Below, in pieces: positions 13,802 to 21,813 of a DNA stretch of 42,408 nt (within the stretch, counting starts at the first letter, position 1; each line of letters starts with the position of its first letter). The stretch is from contig NZ_LZKQ01000195.1 in the NCBI RefSeq assembly GCF_001668675.1, forward strand, positions 1 to 42,408, read 5' to 3'. The notes below the pieces were generated by a model. The model saw nothing but the letters and a program-made list of their open reading frames with translations. It was not told the DNA's origin and made no database searches. The stretch comes from Mycobacterium asiaticum (GTDB lineage Bacteria; Actinomycetota; Actinomycetes; Mycobacteriales; Mycobacteriaceae). The position numbers were made by a program, and so were the translations under genes.

Positions 13802-14320
13802 TCAGCCGTTGGTGCGCCACCACTGGTAGAGCGCGCCGGTGTTGCCGTCGGCTGCGCGAACGAAGGCCAGCACGTTCTTGGCGTCAGTGGTCCAGATGAC
13901 TTCGGCTTTACCGCTGTCGGTGCCGCACGCGACCTGCCCGGCCGACTCGGTCGAGCTGCCCTGGTGCCATGTGGTCGGCGATTTGGCGTCCCCGCAGTTG
14001 GTCAGCTCGTCGCTGCCGATCAGCTTGGTGAATGCGCTGGCCAGGTCGGCGCTGTTGGGAAATTGGAAGTACTTTGCCGATGCGGGGCCGGTGCTGTCCG
14101 AGTTCTGCCCGCACTGCAGCACGGCCTGGACGGTGGGAAATGCCGACTGCACCTCCGAAACCGGTTGCGAGGAGCAGTTGCTGGAGCTGTAGCCCTTCGA
14201 GAGTGATGAGGTTAGCGCGTCGCTCGGGTCCGCGGACGCGGTGGCGGCGCCGACGCAGGCGAAACTACTGAGGAGCGCGGCGGTGGTAATACCACGCAGC
14301 GCGTGCGAGAGGTGACTCAT
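13802..14320 (-). CDS. secreted mycobacterial protein, copy 1 of a tandem pair
   Basis: The 172-residue product has a signal peptide (hydrophobic segment at about 10-30, cleavage near ATASADP). The mature domain contains QCGQNSDSTGP, SPTTWHQG, AGQVACGT, EVIWTTDAKNVLAFVRA and a terminal LYQWWRTNG. The ATG at 14320 follows a clear AAGGAG; a longer frame from 14419 lacks support. The gene to its right (14470-14970) has the same layout and motifs, so the two are paralogues. Similar domains occur, as I recall, as the extracytoplasmic part of some mycobacterial Ser/Thr kinases, but no function can be assigned. Its stop is three bases from the convergent SGNH gene. Confidence 0.85.
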   Translation of the reverse strand: MSHLSHALRGITTAALLSSFACVGAATASADPSDALTSSLSKGYSSSNCSSQPVSEVQSAFPTVQAVLQCGQNSDSTGPASAKYFQFPNSADLASAFTKLIGSDELTNCGDAKSPTTWHQGSSTESAGQVACGTDSGKAEVIWTTDAKNVLAFVRAADGNTGALYQWWRTNG

Positions 14321-14469
14321 TGGTAGCTCCTTGTGATTGGACGGCGCGGATCGGCAGCAAGACATACTTTGCTCATAGAATCGTAGGGCCATCTTTGTAC
14401 CACGCAATATTTTTCGCAAAGAATTCTTCAGTGGTGTTTTTCGCGACCCCTATTGGCCGGACCGATTGT

Positions 14470-14970
14470 TCAACCGTTGGTTTTCCACCACTGATAAAGC
14501 GCCGGCACGTCGGTGTTGGATGCCCGGATGTAGCTCAGCACATTTTTGGCATCGGTGGTCCAGATGATCTCGGCGGCATCCTGGTAGGTGCCGCAGGCAA
14601 CCTGCCCGGCGGTGCCGCCGTTGCCCTGGTGCCAAGTGGTCGGTGACTGGCCGCTGTCGCCGCACGCGGTAAGGGCTTCGTCCTTGATGCTGACAGTGAA
14701 TCCGGCGTTGAGGTCGTTGGAGTTGTTGTACAGCAAATAGGTCGCCTTCATGGGGCCGGCTGGGTCGGCGTTCTGCCCGCAGTTGATAGCGGCCGCCACG
14801 CCCGCGGGTGGATCCTTGACGGTGCAATTACTCAACGAGTAGCCCTTGGACAATGCCGCGGCCAGGGTGTCGTTGGGATCGGCGTTCGCGGTGGCCGTAC
14901 CGGTGTAGGCCAAGCCACCCATAAGCGCTGCGGCCGCCGCGGCGCGCAGCACAGTTTTGCGGTGAGACAT
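14470..14970 (-). CDS. secreted mycobacterial protein, copy 2 of a tandem pair
   Basis: The 166-residue product is a paralogue of the preceding gene. It has a signal peptide (VLRAAAAAALMGGLAYTG, cleavage near ATANADP), then NCTVKDPP, NCGQNADPAGP, SPTTWHQG, AGQVACGTYQ, EIIWTTDAKNVLSYIRAS and the end LYQWWKTNG. Four Cys (NCTV, NCGQ, ACGD, ACGT) recur in the paralogue and may form two disulfides. The ATG at 14970 was chosen because the signal peptide starts there; GGAG lies immediately before it, an unusually short spacing. The 149 bp between the copies show no gene. Function is unknown. Confidence 0.83.
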   Translation of the reverse strand: MSHRKTVLRAAAAAALMGGLAYTGTATANADPNDTLAAALSKGYSLSNCTVKDPPAGVAAAINCGQNADPAGPMKATYLLYNNSNDLNAGFTVSIKDEALTACGDSGQSPTTWHQGNGGTAGQVACGTYQDAAEIIWTTDAKNVLSYIRASNTDVPALYQWWKTNG

Positions 14971-15244
14971 CTCCGCAGTGTATTTCGCTGGCGCACCGGA
15001 GAACAGGTGCCGGTCGCGGCTTTGCATCGCGGATATCCGCTGGCCCGGGTACCAGGAGTCAAATCCATTGCAGAGCAACAGTTTCTCAGTGACACAACTG
15101 GCCGTCCACCCATGCCGGCGGGCCCCGGAGCGAAACGGGAAAAGCCGCCCAGCACCAATTTCAGATTGTTAGTGCTGTTGGGTCGGGTCTCCGGTATGGT
15201 AAGCCTCGTTTCACGCCAGCTAACTTCTTCGAGCAGGAGAATCC

Positions 15245-15583
15245 ATGACACAACCACCACCGCCCGGTTACCCGCCGCAGCAGCCGCCGGCGGGGCAGCA
15301 GCCGGACAACTACCTGGTCTGGTCGATCCTGGCGACGCTGTTTTGCTGTCTTCCGCTCGGAGTCGTGGCGATCGTCAAGTCCACCCAGGTCAGTGGTCTG
15401 TGGGCGCAGGGTCAGTACGCCGAGGCCCAGGCCGCAGCGGACAGCGCGAAGAAGTTCGTCAAGTACTCGGTGATCGCCGGCATCGTCGTTGCCGTCATCT
15501 ACGGCATCTTGATTGCGGTGGGTGCGATGAACACCGACGTGAACACGGCGATGGTCGCGTTCGATTACCTGAATCTGGGCTGA
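15245..15583 (+). CDS. CD225/dispanin-type membrane protein
   Basis: The 112-residue product starts with a Pro/Gln-rich cytoplasmic tail (PPPPGYPPQQPPAGQQP) followed by the CD225/dispanin pattern. A first membrane segment is NYLVWSILATLFCCLPLGVVAIV, then the loop KSTQVSGLWAQGQYAEAQ, then a second segment VIAGIVVAVIYGILIAVGAM. Two adjacent Cys in the first helix, the usual palmitoylation place in eukaryotic relatives, are present. Bacterial members have no established role. A GCAGGAG ribosome binding site precedes the ATG. The DUF2752 gene follows after four bases, so the two form an operon. The 274 bp upstream, back to 14970, contain no other convincing gene. Confidence 0.88.
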   Translation: MTQPPPPGYPPQQPPAGQQPDNYLVWSILATLFCCLPLGVVAIVKSTQVSGLWAQGQYAEAQAAADSAKKFVKYSVIAGIVVAVIYGILIAVGAMNTDVNTAMVAFDYLNLG

Positions 15584-15587
15584 TCCC

Positions 15588-16013
15588 ATGGTGACCCGCC
15601 AAGGGTCGGCGCCCGCGAAACTGGGTGCGCCACTGATGGTGGCCGCAGCCGCAGCGGCGGCGTGCGTCGGCATTTGGCTGGGTGACCCGACAACCCCGCA
15701 CGGCCCACTGCCGGTCTGCCCCACCAAAGCGTTGCTGGGCATCGATTGCCCGGGGTGTGGCAGCCTGCGCATGATCTACAGCTTGTTGCACGGCAATGTG
15801 TTGGCGGCCGCCAGGTTTAACGCGCTCGGCCTGGCGGCGCTCGTGCTGCTGCTGTGGGCCTACCTGGCCTGGACGTACGGGCGGGTGGTGGGCCGGCGAA
15901 TCGGCAGCTGGCAACACAGTCGCTGGGCTTCGGTGGTGACGCTGTCGCTGGTGGTGGCCTGGTTTGTGGTGCGCAACGTGCCGTTCGCGCCGTTCAATGC
16001 CCTGTTCGTCTAA
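15588..16013 (+). CDS. DUF2752 membrane protein
   Basis: The 141-residue product matches DUF2752. An N-terminal hydrophobic segment (MVAAAAAAACVGIWLG) is followed by LPVCPTKALLGIDCPGCGSLRM with Cys44, Cys54 and Cys57, the family hallmark. Two further membrane helices follow (AARFNALGLAALVLLLWAYL and VVTLSLVVAWFVV). Function is unknown; the CPGCG motif suggests metal binding or redox activity. It starts four bases after the CD225-type gene, and as recalled such pairing recurs in actinobacteria. A perfect 13-bp hairpin lies five bases after the stop and probably ends the transcript. Confidence 0.88.
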   Translation: MVTRQGSAPAKLGAPLMVAAAAAAACVGIWLGDPTTPHGPLPVCPTKALLGIDCPGCGSLRMIYSLLHGNVLAAARFNALGLAALVLLLWAYLAWTYGRVVGRRIGSWQHSRWASVVTLSLVVAWFVVRNVPFAPFNALFV

Positions 16014-16017
16014 CGAT

Positions 16018-16055
16018 GCGAAAGCCGCATTCGCCTGTGCGGATGCGGCTTTCGC
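16018..16055 (+). terminator. hairpin terminator after the DUF2752 gene
   Basis: A perfect 13-bp inverted repeat, GCGAAAGCCGCAT at 16018-16030 and ATGCGGCTTTCGC at 16043-16055, is separated by 12 bases. There is no T tract, which is common for mycobacterial terminators. It separates this operon from lpqL. Confidence 0.75.
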
Positions 16056-16086
16056 GCGTGGCGACGATCTCGAGGCCCATCTGGTC

Positions 16087-16092
16087 TAGTCT
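16087..16092 (+). promoter_or_regulatory. -10 element placing lpqL as a leaderless transcript
   Basis: TAGTCT fits the mycobacterial -10 pattern TANNNT and ends seven bases before the A of the lpqL ATG at 16100. The predicted transcript would start at the start codon. No ribosome binding site is seen, in agreement. Confidence 0.45.
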
Positions 16093-16099
16093 GGGCGCA

Positions 16100-17599
16100 A
16101 TGGTGCACAAATCGAAGGCGATGCCGGCGGTGCTTGCTGCGGTATTGATCGCCGCCCTCATGATGACCGGCTGCGGACGCAGCACCAGCCAGCAGTCCGG
16201 CGGCAGCAACCAATCCGCCACCGAGTTCGCCACCACGCTGCGAAACAAGGTCACCACCGACGCGATGATGGCGCACCTATCCAAACTTCAGGACATCGCC
16301 AACGCCAACAACGGCACCAGGGCGGTGGGTACCCCCGGCTATGAAGCCAGCGTCGACTATGTGGTGGATACGTTGCGCAAGCACGGTTTTGATGTGCAGA
16401 CGCCGGAGTTCTCGGCCCGGGTGTTCCACTCCGAGAAGGGGTCGGTATCGGCGGGTGACCTGACCGCCGAGGCGCGCGCGCTGGAGTACAGCCGGGGCAC
16501 GCCGGCCGAGGGCGTCACCGGGCCGTTGTTGTTCGCCCCCACCGACGAAAGCCCCGGGTGCACGCCGTCGGACTACGACAGGCTGCCCGTGCAGGGTGCG
16601 GTCGTGGTCGTCGATCGAGGCTCGTGCCAGTTTGCACAGAAGGAGGATGCCGCCGCGCAGCGCGCCGCGGCGGCGCTGATCGTCATCGACAACGTCGACG
16701 AGCAGGCGATGGGCGGCACCCTCGGAGCAAACACCGACGTCAAGATCCCGGTAGTCAGCGTCACCAAATCGGTCGGATTCCAGCTGCGTGCCAAGTCCGG
16801 CCCCGTGACCATCAAACTCGACGCGCACACCCAGGATTTCAAGGCTCGCAATGTCATTGCCCAGACCAAGACGGGGTCCCCGTCGGACGTGGTGATGGCC
16901 GGCGCGCATCTGGACAGCGTGCCGGAGGGGCCGGGCATCAACGACAACGGCTCGGGTGTGGCGGCCGTTCTGGAAACGGCTGTGCAGCTTGGGAGTTCGC
17001 CGCAAGTGCACAATGCGGTGCGGTTCGGCTTCTGGGGCGCCGAGGAACTCGGCCTGATCGGTTCGCGCAATTATGTCGAGTCGCTGGACCTGGACGGGCT
17101 GAAGAACATCGCGTTGTACCTGAATTTCGACATGCTCGCCTCGCCGAACCCGGGTTACTTCACCTACGACGGCGACCAGTCGCTGCCGGCGGACGAACGT
17201 GGCCAGCCGGTCGTGCCGGAAGGCTCGGCCGGGATCGAACGCACCCTGGTGGCCTACCTGAAGGAGGCCGGAAAGACCGCGGAGGACACCTCCTTCGATG
17301 GCCGGTCCGACTACGACGGGTTCACCCTGGCCGGAATCCCGTCGGGCGGCTTGTTCTCCGGCGCCGAGGGCAAGAAGTCCGATGAGCAGGCCAAGCTGTG
17401 GGGCGGCGCGGCCAACGAGCCGTTCGACCCCAACTATCACCAGAAGGGTGACAACCTCGAGCACATCGACCGCACATCGCTGGGCATCCAGGGTGGTGGT
17501 GTCGCCTACGCCGTGGCCCTTTACGCGCAGGATCTCAGCGGCCGAAACGGGGTTCCGATCATTGGAGACCGCACACGCCACGTGCTCGCCAAGCCATGA
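16100..17599 (+). CDS. lpqL: lipoprotein aminopeptidase LpqL (M28 family)
   Basis: LpqL is an exported lipoprotein of the M28 zinc aminopeptidase family. The ATG at 16100 gives 499 residues, against 500 recalled for M. tuberculosis. The lipobox is MMTGC with Cys25. A protease-associated (PA) domain is inserted at about 130-240. The M28 metal and catalytic residues are all present: His270 in AGAHLDS, Asp282 in NDNGSG, Glu315-Glu316 in WGAEELG, Asp344 in NFDM and His447 in YHQKGD. A reading frame open from 15854 crosses the terminator and was rejected. Its stop overlaps the next ATG by 4 bp (ATGA), pairing it with a degenerate paralogue. Confidence 0.95.
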   Translation: MVHKSKAMPAVLAAVLIAALMMTGCGRSTSQQSGGSNQSATEFATTLRNKVTTDAMMAHLSKLQDIANANNGTRAVGTPGYEASVDYVVDTLRKHGFDVQTPEFSARVFHSEKGSVSAGDLTAEARALEYSRGTPAEGVTGPLLFAPTDESPGCTPSDYDRLPVQGAVVVVDRGSCQFAQKEDAAAQRAAAALIVIDNVDEQAMGGTLGANTDVKIPVVSVTKSVGFQLRAKSGPVTIKLDAHTQDFKARNVIAQTKTGSPSDVVMAGAHLDSVPEGPGINDNGSGVAAVLETAVQLGSSPQVHNAVRFGFWGAEELGLIGSRNYVESLDLDGLKNIALYLNFDMLASPNPGYFTYDGDQSLPADERGQPVVPEGSAGIERTLVAYLKEAGKTAEDTSFDGRSDYDGFTLAGIPSGGLFSGAEGKKSDEQAKLWGGAANEPFDPNYHQKGDNLEHIDRTSLGIQGGGVAYAVALYAQDLSGRNGVPIIGDRTRHVLAKP

Positions 17600-19068
17600 C
17601 GCGTCGGCTCGCCGTCCTGCTGCTGACACTCCTGATCGCGGCATGTTCGGCATCGCGTCCGTCGCATCCGTCGCCGGGCGTGGCGCCGGATGCGGCGCGA
17701 TCCCTGGCCGCCAAGGTGACCGCGGACGGGATGTTCGTTCACCTGCGCGCCCTGCAGGACATCGCCAACGCCAACCGCGGCAGCCGGGCGGCGGGCACGT
17801 CCGGCTATGACGCGAGTGTGGATTACATTGCGAAAGCACTACGGGACAAGGGGTTTGAAGTCACCACGCCCCAATTTCAGCGGCTGCACACGGTGTCGGA
17901 GGGCAAACCGACCCTTACCGTGGCCGGCCGTAGCTTTCCCGTCGACCAGGCCTCGTTGCTGGTCCGGACGCCGGCGGGCGGTTTGACCGGGCAGGTGGTC
18001 CGGCCGACCCAGCCGGCCGGCTGTGCGGCGGCCGATTACCCGGGCGCGTTGCCCAAGGGCGCCATCGCGGTGGTCGACGACAGCCGCTGCTCGGTGGTCG
18101 ACAAGCAGAACAGCGCGGTGGCAAAGGGCGCGGCGGCGGTGATCGTGACCAGCCAGCCCACCGGTCAGGGGGCGCCGCCCACCCTGTTCAATCCCGGTTA
18201 CTACAACCAGCTCACGCTGCCGGTCGCGGTGGTCGGAGCCGCCGGAGCCGCTGCGCTGGGACGCGGCGCAGCGACGGTGCGGCTGGTGCTGGACGCCGAG
18301 AACGTCAAGATCATCTCCCGCAATGTGTTGGCGCAGACCAAGACCGGTGCGCCGGAGGAGGTGGTGATGGTCGGCTCACACCTGGACAGCCCGGTGGACA
18401 GCCCCGGCATCAACAACGCCGGATCCGGGGTGGCCGCCGTGCTGGAAACGGCGCTGCAGCTGGGACCGTTGCCGCCGGTGGCCAATGCGGTGCGGTTCGC
18501 GTTCTGGGGCGCCGCGGAGAACGGACTCAACGGCTCGATGGATTACGTGTTCGGCCTCGACAACGCGGCGCTCAACAACATCGCCCTGTATCTGAATTTC
18601 GACATGCTCGGCTCCCCGAACCCGGGCTTTTTCACCGACGACGGCGACCAGTCCGGTCCGGCGGGCCCGGGGGTGGCGTCGGCAGATGTGCCGGAAGGAT
18701 CGGCCGGTATCGAGCGCACGCTGGCGGGTTATTTGAACCTGGCCGGGAAGCGGCCGGCCGACATGCCGTTGAACACCAACACCGATTACCACCCGTTCCT
18801 GGTCGCCGGCGTGCCGGTCGGGGGCATGAACACCGGTGCATCACAAACCAAAACGACTGTGCAGGCGCGTCTTTGGGGCGGGCGGGCCGGCGCGGCGTTC
18901 GATCCTGGCTACCGCAGCCCGCGAGACACGGTGGAGGAAGTCGACCGCGAGGCGCTGGCGGTGATGGGCGCCGGGGTGGCGTTTGCGGTGGGCACCTATG
19001 CGGAGTCGATCGGCGGGGTAAACGGTGTCACGCCGCATGACAAACGGCATCGGACGCGAGTTTCCTAG
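17596..19068 (+). CDS. LpqL paralogue, lipoprotein with degenerate M28 site
   Basis: The 490-residue product parallels LpqL along its length (LQDIANANRGSRAAGT, ASVDYIAKALRDKGFEV, NALAQTKTG-like NVLAQTKTG, PEGSAGIERTL) and so arose by duplication. The lipobox is LLIAAC with Cys17, and the PA insertion is kept. The active site is not intact. His262 and Asp336 remain, but the bridging Asp is Asn274 (INNAGSG), the general-base Glu is Ala307 (WGAAENG, Glu308 kept), and the last His is Arg440 (DPGYRSPRD). Peptidase activity is therefore unlikely; a binding role is an inference. The ATG overlaps the lpqL stop (ATGA). As recalled, M. tuberculosis lacks this copy between lpqL and lpqM. Confidence 0.9.
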   Translation: MTRRLAVLLLTLLIAACSASRPSHPSPGVAPDAARSLAAKVTADGMFVHLRALQDIANANRGSRAAGTSGYDASVDYIAKALRDKGFEVTTPQFQRLHTVSEGKPTLTVAGRSFPVDQASLLVRTPAGGLTGQVVRPTQPAGCAAADYPGALPKGAIAVVDDSRCSVVDKQNSAVAKGAAAVIVTSQPTGQGAPPTLFNPGYYNQLTLPVAVVGAAGAAALGRGAATVRLVLDAENVKIISRNVLAQTKTGAPEEVVMVGSHLDSPVDSPGINNAGSGVAAVLETALQLGPLPPVANAVRFAFWGAAENGLNGSMDYVFGLDNAALNNIALYLNFDMLGSPNPGFFTDDGDQSGPAGPGVASADVPEGSAGIERTLAGYLNLAGKRPADMPLNTNTDYHPFLVAGVPVGGMNTGASQTKTTVQARLWGGRAGAAFDPGYRSPRDTVEEVDREALAVMGAGVAFAVGTYAESIGGVNGVTPHDKRHRTRVS

Positions 19069-19101
19069 CGCGACGCCGTGAGGTGTCTAAACTAAGGGAT
19101 C

Positions 19102-20598
19102 TTGCGTGCAGGCCGGTCGGGACGGGGTTGGTGGATGAAGTTGCGCTCGCACACATTGATTGCCTGGTTACGGGCTGGATCGGCGTGCCTCGGGGTGGTG
19201 CTGATGGTCGTGGGTTGCACCACCATGGTGCCCGGACGCGCGGTGTCGATCCTCAACGATCCGTTCCGGGTGGGTGGTTTGCCGGCCACCAGCGGGCCCA
19301 GCGGTACCAAGCCGAACGGACCGGCGCCCACCGGCACCGTGCTCAACACCAACAACGGTCCGATCGACAAGTTGTCGTTGTACTCCATCAACGACATCGA
19401 GGAGTTCTGGAAAGCCAACTACACAGCCCCGTTGAAGGGCGCGTTCAAACCCGTCGACAAATTGGTGTCGTATGACTCCAACGACCGGAACAGTCCGATC
19501 GTCTGTTACAACGAGACCTATCAGTTGGTCAACGCGTTCTTCACGTCGCGCTGCAACATGATCGCTTGGGACCGTGGGGTATTCATGGCGGTCGCCCAGC
19601 AGTACTTCGGGGACATGTCAGTGAACGGTGTGCTTGCACACGAATTCGGGCACGCCCTGCAGACAATGGCCAAACTGGTCACCCGGCGCGACCCCACCAT
19701 TGTTCGCGAGCAACAGGCCGACTGCTTTGCCGGGGTCTATCTGTACAACGTGGCCGCGGGCAAATCGTCGCGCTTCACACTGAGCACCGCCGACGGGCTC
19801 GACCACGTACTGGCCGGGATCATCACCACCCGCGACCCGGTGATGGACGCGGACTCGCAGAACGACGACGAACACGGGTCGGCGCTCGATCGGGTCAGCG
19901 CGTTCCAGATGGGCTTCGTCACCGGAACTCAGGCGTGCGCCGCGATCAACAAGGCCGAGGTCGAGGAGCGCCGCGGCGACCTGCCGACCGCGTTGCGGGT
20001 GGACACCAGCGGCGGCACGGAGACGGGCGAGGTGAAGATCACCAAGGACACCCTGGACACGCTGATGGAGCTGATGGGCAAAATCTTCGCGCCGAAGAAT
20101 CCGCCGACCCTGTCCATGACGGAGAGCGGTTGTTCGAATGCCAAGCCCAGCCCGCCAGCCTCCTACTGCCCGGCTACCAACACCATCGCCGTGGACCTGC
20201 CCGCGCTGGCGACCATGGGCAAGGTTGCCGGCGAGAAAGAGCACAGTCTGCCCCAGGGCGACGACACCGCGCTGTCGATCGTGATGTCGAGATACGCACT
20301 GGCGGTACAACACGAGCGCAAGCTGCCGATGCAGAGTCCCTGGACCGCGCTGCGCACGGCGTGCCTCACCGGCGTCGCGCACAAGAAGATGGCCGAGAAC
20401 ATCGAGCTGCCTTCGGGTAATTCGCTGGTATTGACGGCCGGCGACCTCGACGAGGCCGTGGCCGGATTGCTCACCAACCACCTCGTCGCCAGTGACGCCG
20501 ACGGCGCCAGCGTCCCCGCCGGTTTCACCCGGATCGCGGCCTTCCGCGCCGGTGTGGGCGGGGAGATGGAAGGGTGCTACTCGCGCTACCCGGGATAA
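19102..20598 (+). CDS. lpqM: lipoprotein metallopeptidase LpqM
   Basis: LpqM is a predicted exported zinc metallopeptidase. The TTG at 19102 gives 498 residues, the length I recall for M. tuberculosis. An ATG at 19135 (MKLRSHTLIAW) would begin the signal peptide more normally and may be the real start. The hydrophobic stretch GSACLGVVLMVVGCTT ends in a lipobox-like Cys. The zinc motif is HEFGH in VLAHEFGHALQTM, and EQQADCFAGVYL downstream holds the likely third ligand. A TAAACT at 19088-19093 is a plausible -10. The gap after the preceding stop is only 33 bp, so read-through from lpqL is also possible. Confidence 0.92.
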   Translation: MRAGRSGRGWWMKLRSHTLIAWLRAGSACLGVVLMVVGCTTMVPGRAVSILNDPFRVGGLPATSGPSGTKPNGPAPTGTVLNTNNGPIDKLSLYSINDIEEFWKANYTAPLKGAFKPVDKLVSYDSNDRNSPIVCYNETYQLVNAFFTSRCNMIAWDRGVFMAVAQQYFGDMSVNGVLAHEFGHALQTMAKLVTRRDPTIVREQQADCFAGVYLYNVAAGKSSRFTLSTADGLDHVLAGIITTRDPVMDADSQNDDEHGSALDRVSAFQMGFVTGTQACAAINKAEVEERRGDLPTALRVDTSGGTETGEVKITKDTLDTLMELMGKIFAPKNPPTLSMTESGCSNAKPSPPASYCPATNTIAVDLPALATMGKVAGEKEHSLPQGDDTALSIVMSRYALAVQHERKLPMQSPWTALRTACLTGVAHKKMAENIELPSGNSLVLTAGDLDEAVAGLLTNHLVASDADGASVPAGFTRIAAFRAGVGGEMEGCYSRYPG

Positions 20599-20608
20599 GG
20601 AGGCTCCT

Positions 20609-21079
20609 GTGACCGAACCGCCCTACTACCCACCGCCACCGGGCGACTACCCGCCGCCGGGCGGTGGTTACCAGCCGCCGCAGGGCGGGGGCTACGGCTA
20701 CCCGCCGCCGCAACCGCCGGGATATGGATATGGCTACCCGTCGCCGGGCTACCCGCAGCAGAGCGTCGGCACGAACGGGATGGCGATAGCGTCCCTGGTG
20801 ACGGCGCTGGTCGGTTTCCTGATCTGCATCATCGGTTCGTTCCTCGGGGTGATCTTCGGGATCATCGCGCTCAATCAGATCCGCAACACCGGCCAGGGTG
20901 GGCGCGGGATGGCGATCGCCGGGATCATCATCGGCGGACTCGGCACTGCTTTGGCCCTGGTCCTGTTCATCGTCTTCGTGATCATCGGCGCCAACTCGAA
21001 GCCGGACGACACTTACTCCGGGGCACCGGCTCCGGTGGTCGCCGTGCAGTACCACGCGGTCCCGGCCGCGGCGGCGTAG
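20609..21079 (+). CDS. Pro/Gly/Tyr-rich DUF4190 membrane protein
   Basis: The 156-residue product has a low-complexity N-terminal tail of about 55 residues made of PPPPGDYPPPGG- and GYGYP-like repeats. Two membrane helices in a DUF4190 pattern follow: GMAIASLVTALVGFLICIIG with GVIFGIIALNQIRNTGQ, then GMAIAGIIIGGLGTALALV. The tail should be cytoplasmic and could mediate protein contacts; this is inference. The GTG at 20609 has an AAGGAGG ribosome binding site about 5 bases upstream. An in-frame extension into lpqM was rejected. Its stop directly abuts the stop of the convergent gene at 21080. Confidence 0.87.
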   Translation: MTEPPYYPPPPGDYPPPGGGYQPPQGGGYGYPPPQPPGYGYGYPSPGYPQQSVGTNGMAIASLVTALVGFLICIIGSFLGVIFGIIALNQIRNTGQGGRGMAIAGIIIGGLGTALALVLFIVFVIIGANSKPDDTYSGAPAPVVAVQYHAVPAAAA

Positions 21080-21451
21080 CTACGAACGCCGCCCGGTCCA
21101 CCATCCTGTGGTGGGGCCGGCGATCTCGGGATGCGGCACGTAATGGGCGGGCTCGTCCTCCCGGTGTTCGTCGCGCACCCACATCACCACGAACGCGGTG
21201 ACCAGGACCCACCCGATGGCAACGGTGGGAATCGACCACAACCGCCGGACCAACAAAGCGGTGCCGCACCGGGCCGCGGTCTCGCCTTCGACCTGCGTCT
21301 GGACCACCGTGGCGCCAATCCCATTACCGCAGTTGACCTTCATGCCGTAGATGTCGAACTGGTCGAGGTAGACCGGGAACCACAGCGCGCCCAGCCCGAT
21401 CAACGCCATTGCCAGTCCGGCGATCCCGAGGTATATCTGACGGTGACTCAC
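21080..21451 (-). CDS. small membrane protein, Rv0420c-like
   Basis: The 123-residue product has an N-terminal membrane segment (IYLGIAGLAMALIGLGALWF), an extracytoplasmic loop with NCGNGIGATVV and RCG, and a second membrane segment (IPTVAIGWVLVTAFVVMWV). A short cytoplasmic tail ends in WWTGRRS. Position and layout fit Rv0420c, a conserved membrane protein of unknown function. The two loop Cys may pair. It starts with a GTG at 21451 after GGGAGA, 44 bases downstream of another small membrane-protein gene, with which it is probably co-transcribed. Confidence 0.8.
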   Translation of the reverse strand: MSHRQIYLGIAGLAMALIGLGALWFPVYLDQFDIYGMKVNCGNGIGATVVQTQVEGETAARCGTALLVRRLWSIPTVAIGWVLVTAFVVMWVRDEHREDEPAHYVPHPEIAGPTTGWWTGRRS

Positions 21452-21495
21452 ATCTTCTCCCAGACGATGTTAATGGGTGCTTCGCTGGCTGCAGT

Positions 21496-21720
21496 TCAGG
21501 TCATGCAGACGTTCGAGAACAGCAGTACCGGCCAGGACACAATCGATCCCAAATAGGAAACCGCCAGGTCGGCGCCGTGCAGGTCGCGCAGGTGCTCGGT
21601 GTGTGTATTCGACCAAACCCTCCCGACCAGCAGGTACGGCACGCCGATAACGATTCCGATGGCTAACAGCCGCCCGACCGCTAGCTGATAGCTCAGCACC
21701 CGGCGAATTGTCTGCAACAT
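21496..21720 (-). CDS. small membrane protein of unknown function
   Basis: The 74-residue product has two likely membrane segments: VGRLLAIGIVIGVPYLLVG near residues 15-33 and LAVSYLGSIVSWPVLLFS near 52-69. A polar loop, RVWSNTHTEHLRDLHG, lies between. The ATG at 21720 has GGGCGGGAC a few bases upstream. Together with the next minus-strand gene it would make a two-gene membrane operon. I do not recognise the family; coding potential rests on hydrophobic pattern and context. Confidence 0.65.
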   Translation of the reverse strand: MLQTIRRVLSYQLAVGRLLAIGIVIGVPYLLVGRVWSNTHTEHLRDLHGADLAVSYLGSIVSWPVLLFSNVCMT

Positions 21721-21813
21721 CTGTCCCGCCCACGGATCGGACCCCCTCGTGCGTCCATATGTTAATGGGGATTCTACAGGGGTGTGGCTGAATGCGAGAT
21801 TTGGCGGTAGGCC

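Noticed and set aside
15854..16099. An 82-codon N-terminal extension of lpqL
   Set aside because: It would run through the DUF2752 gene and the terminator; the signal peptide starts at 16100 and a -10 element lies just before it.
19088..19104. Leaderless start for lpqM at the TTG
   Set aside because: The TAAACT is eight rather than seven bases away and the predicted first base is a pyrimidine, so only a promoter, not leaderless translation, is plausible.
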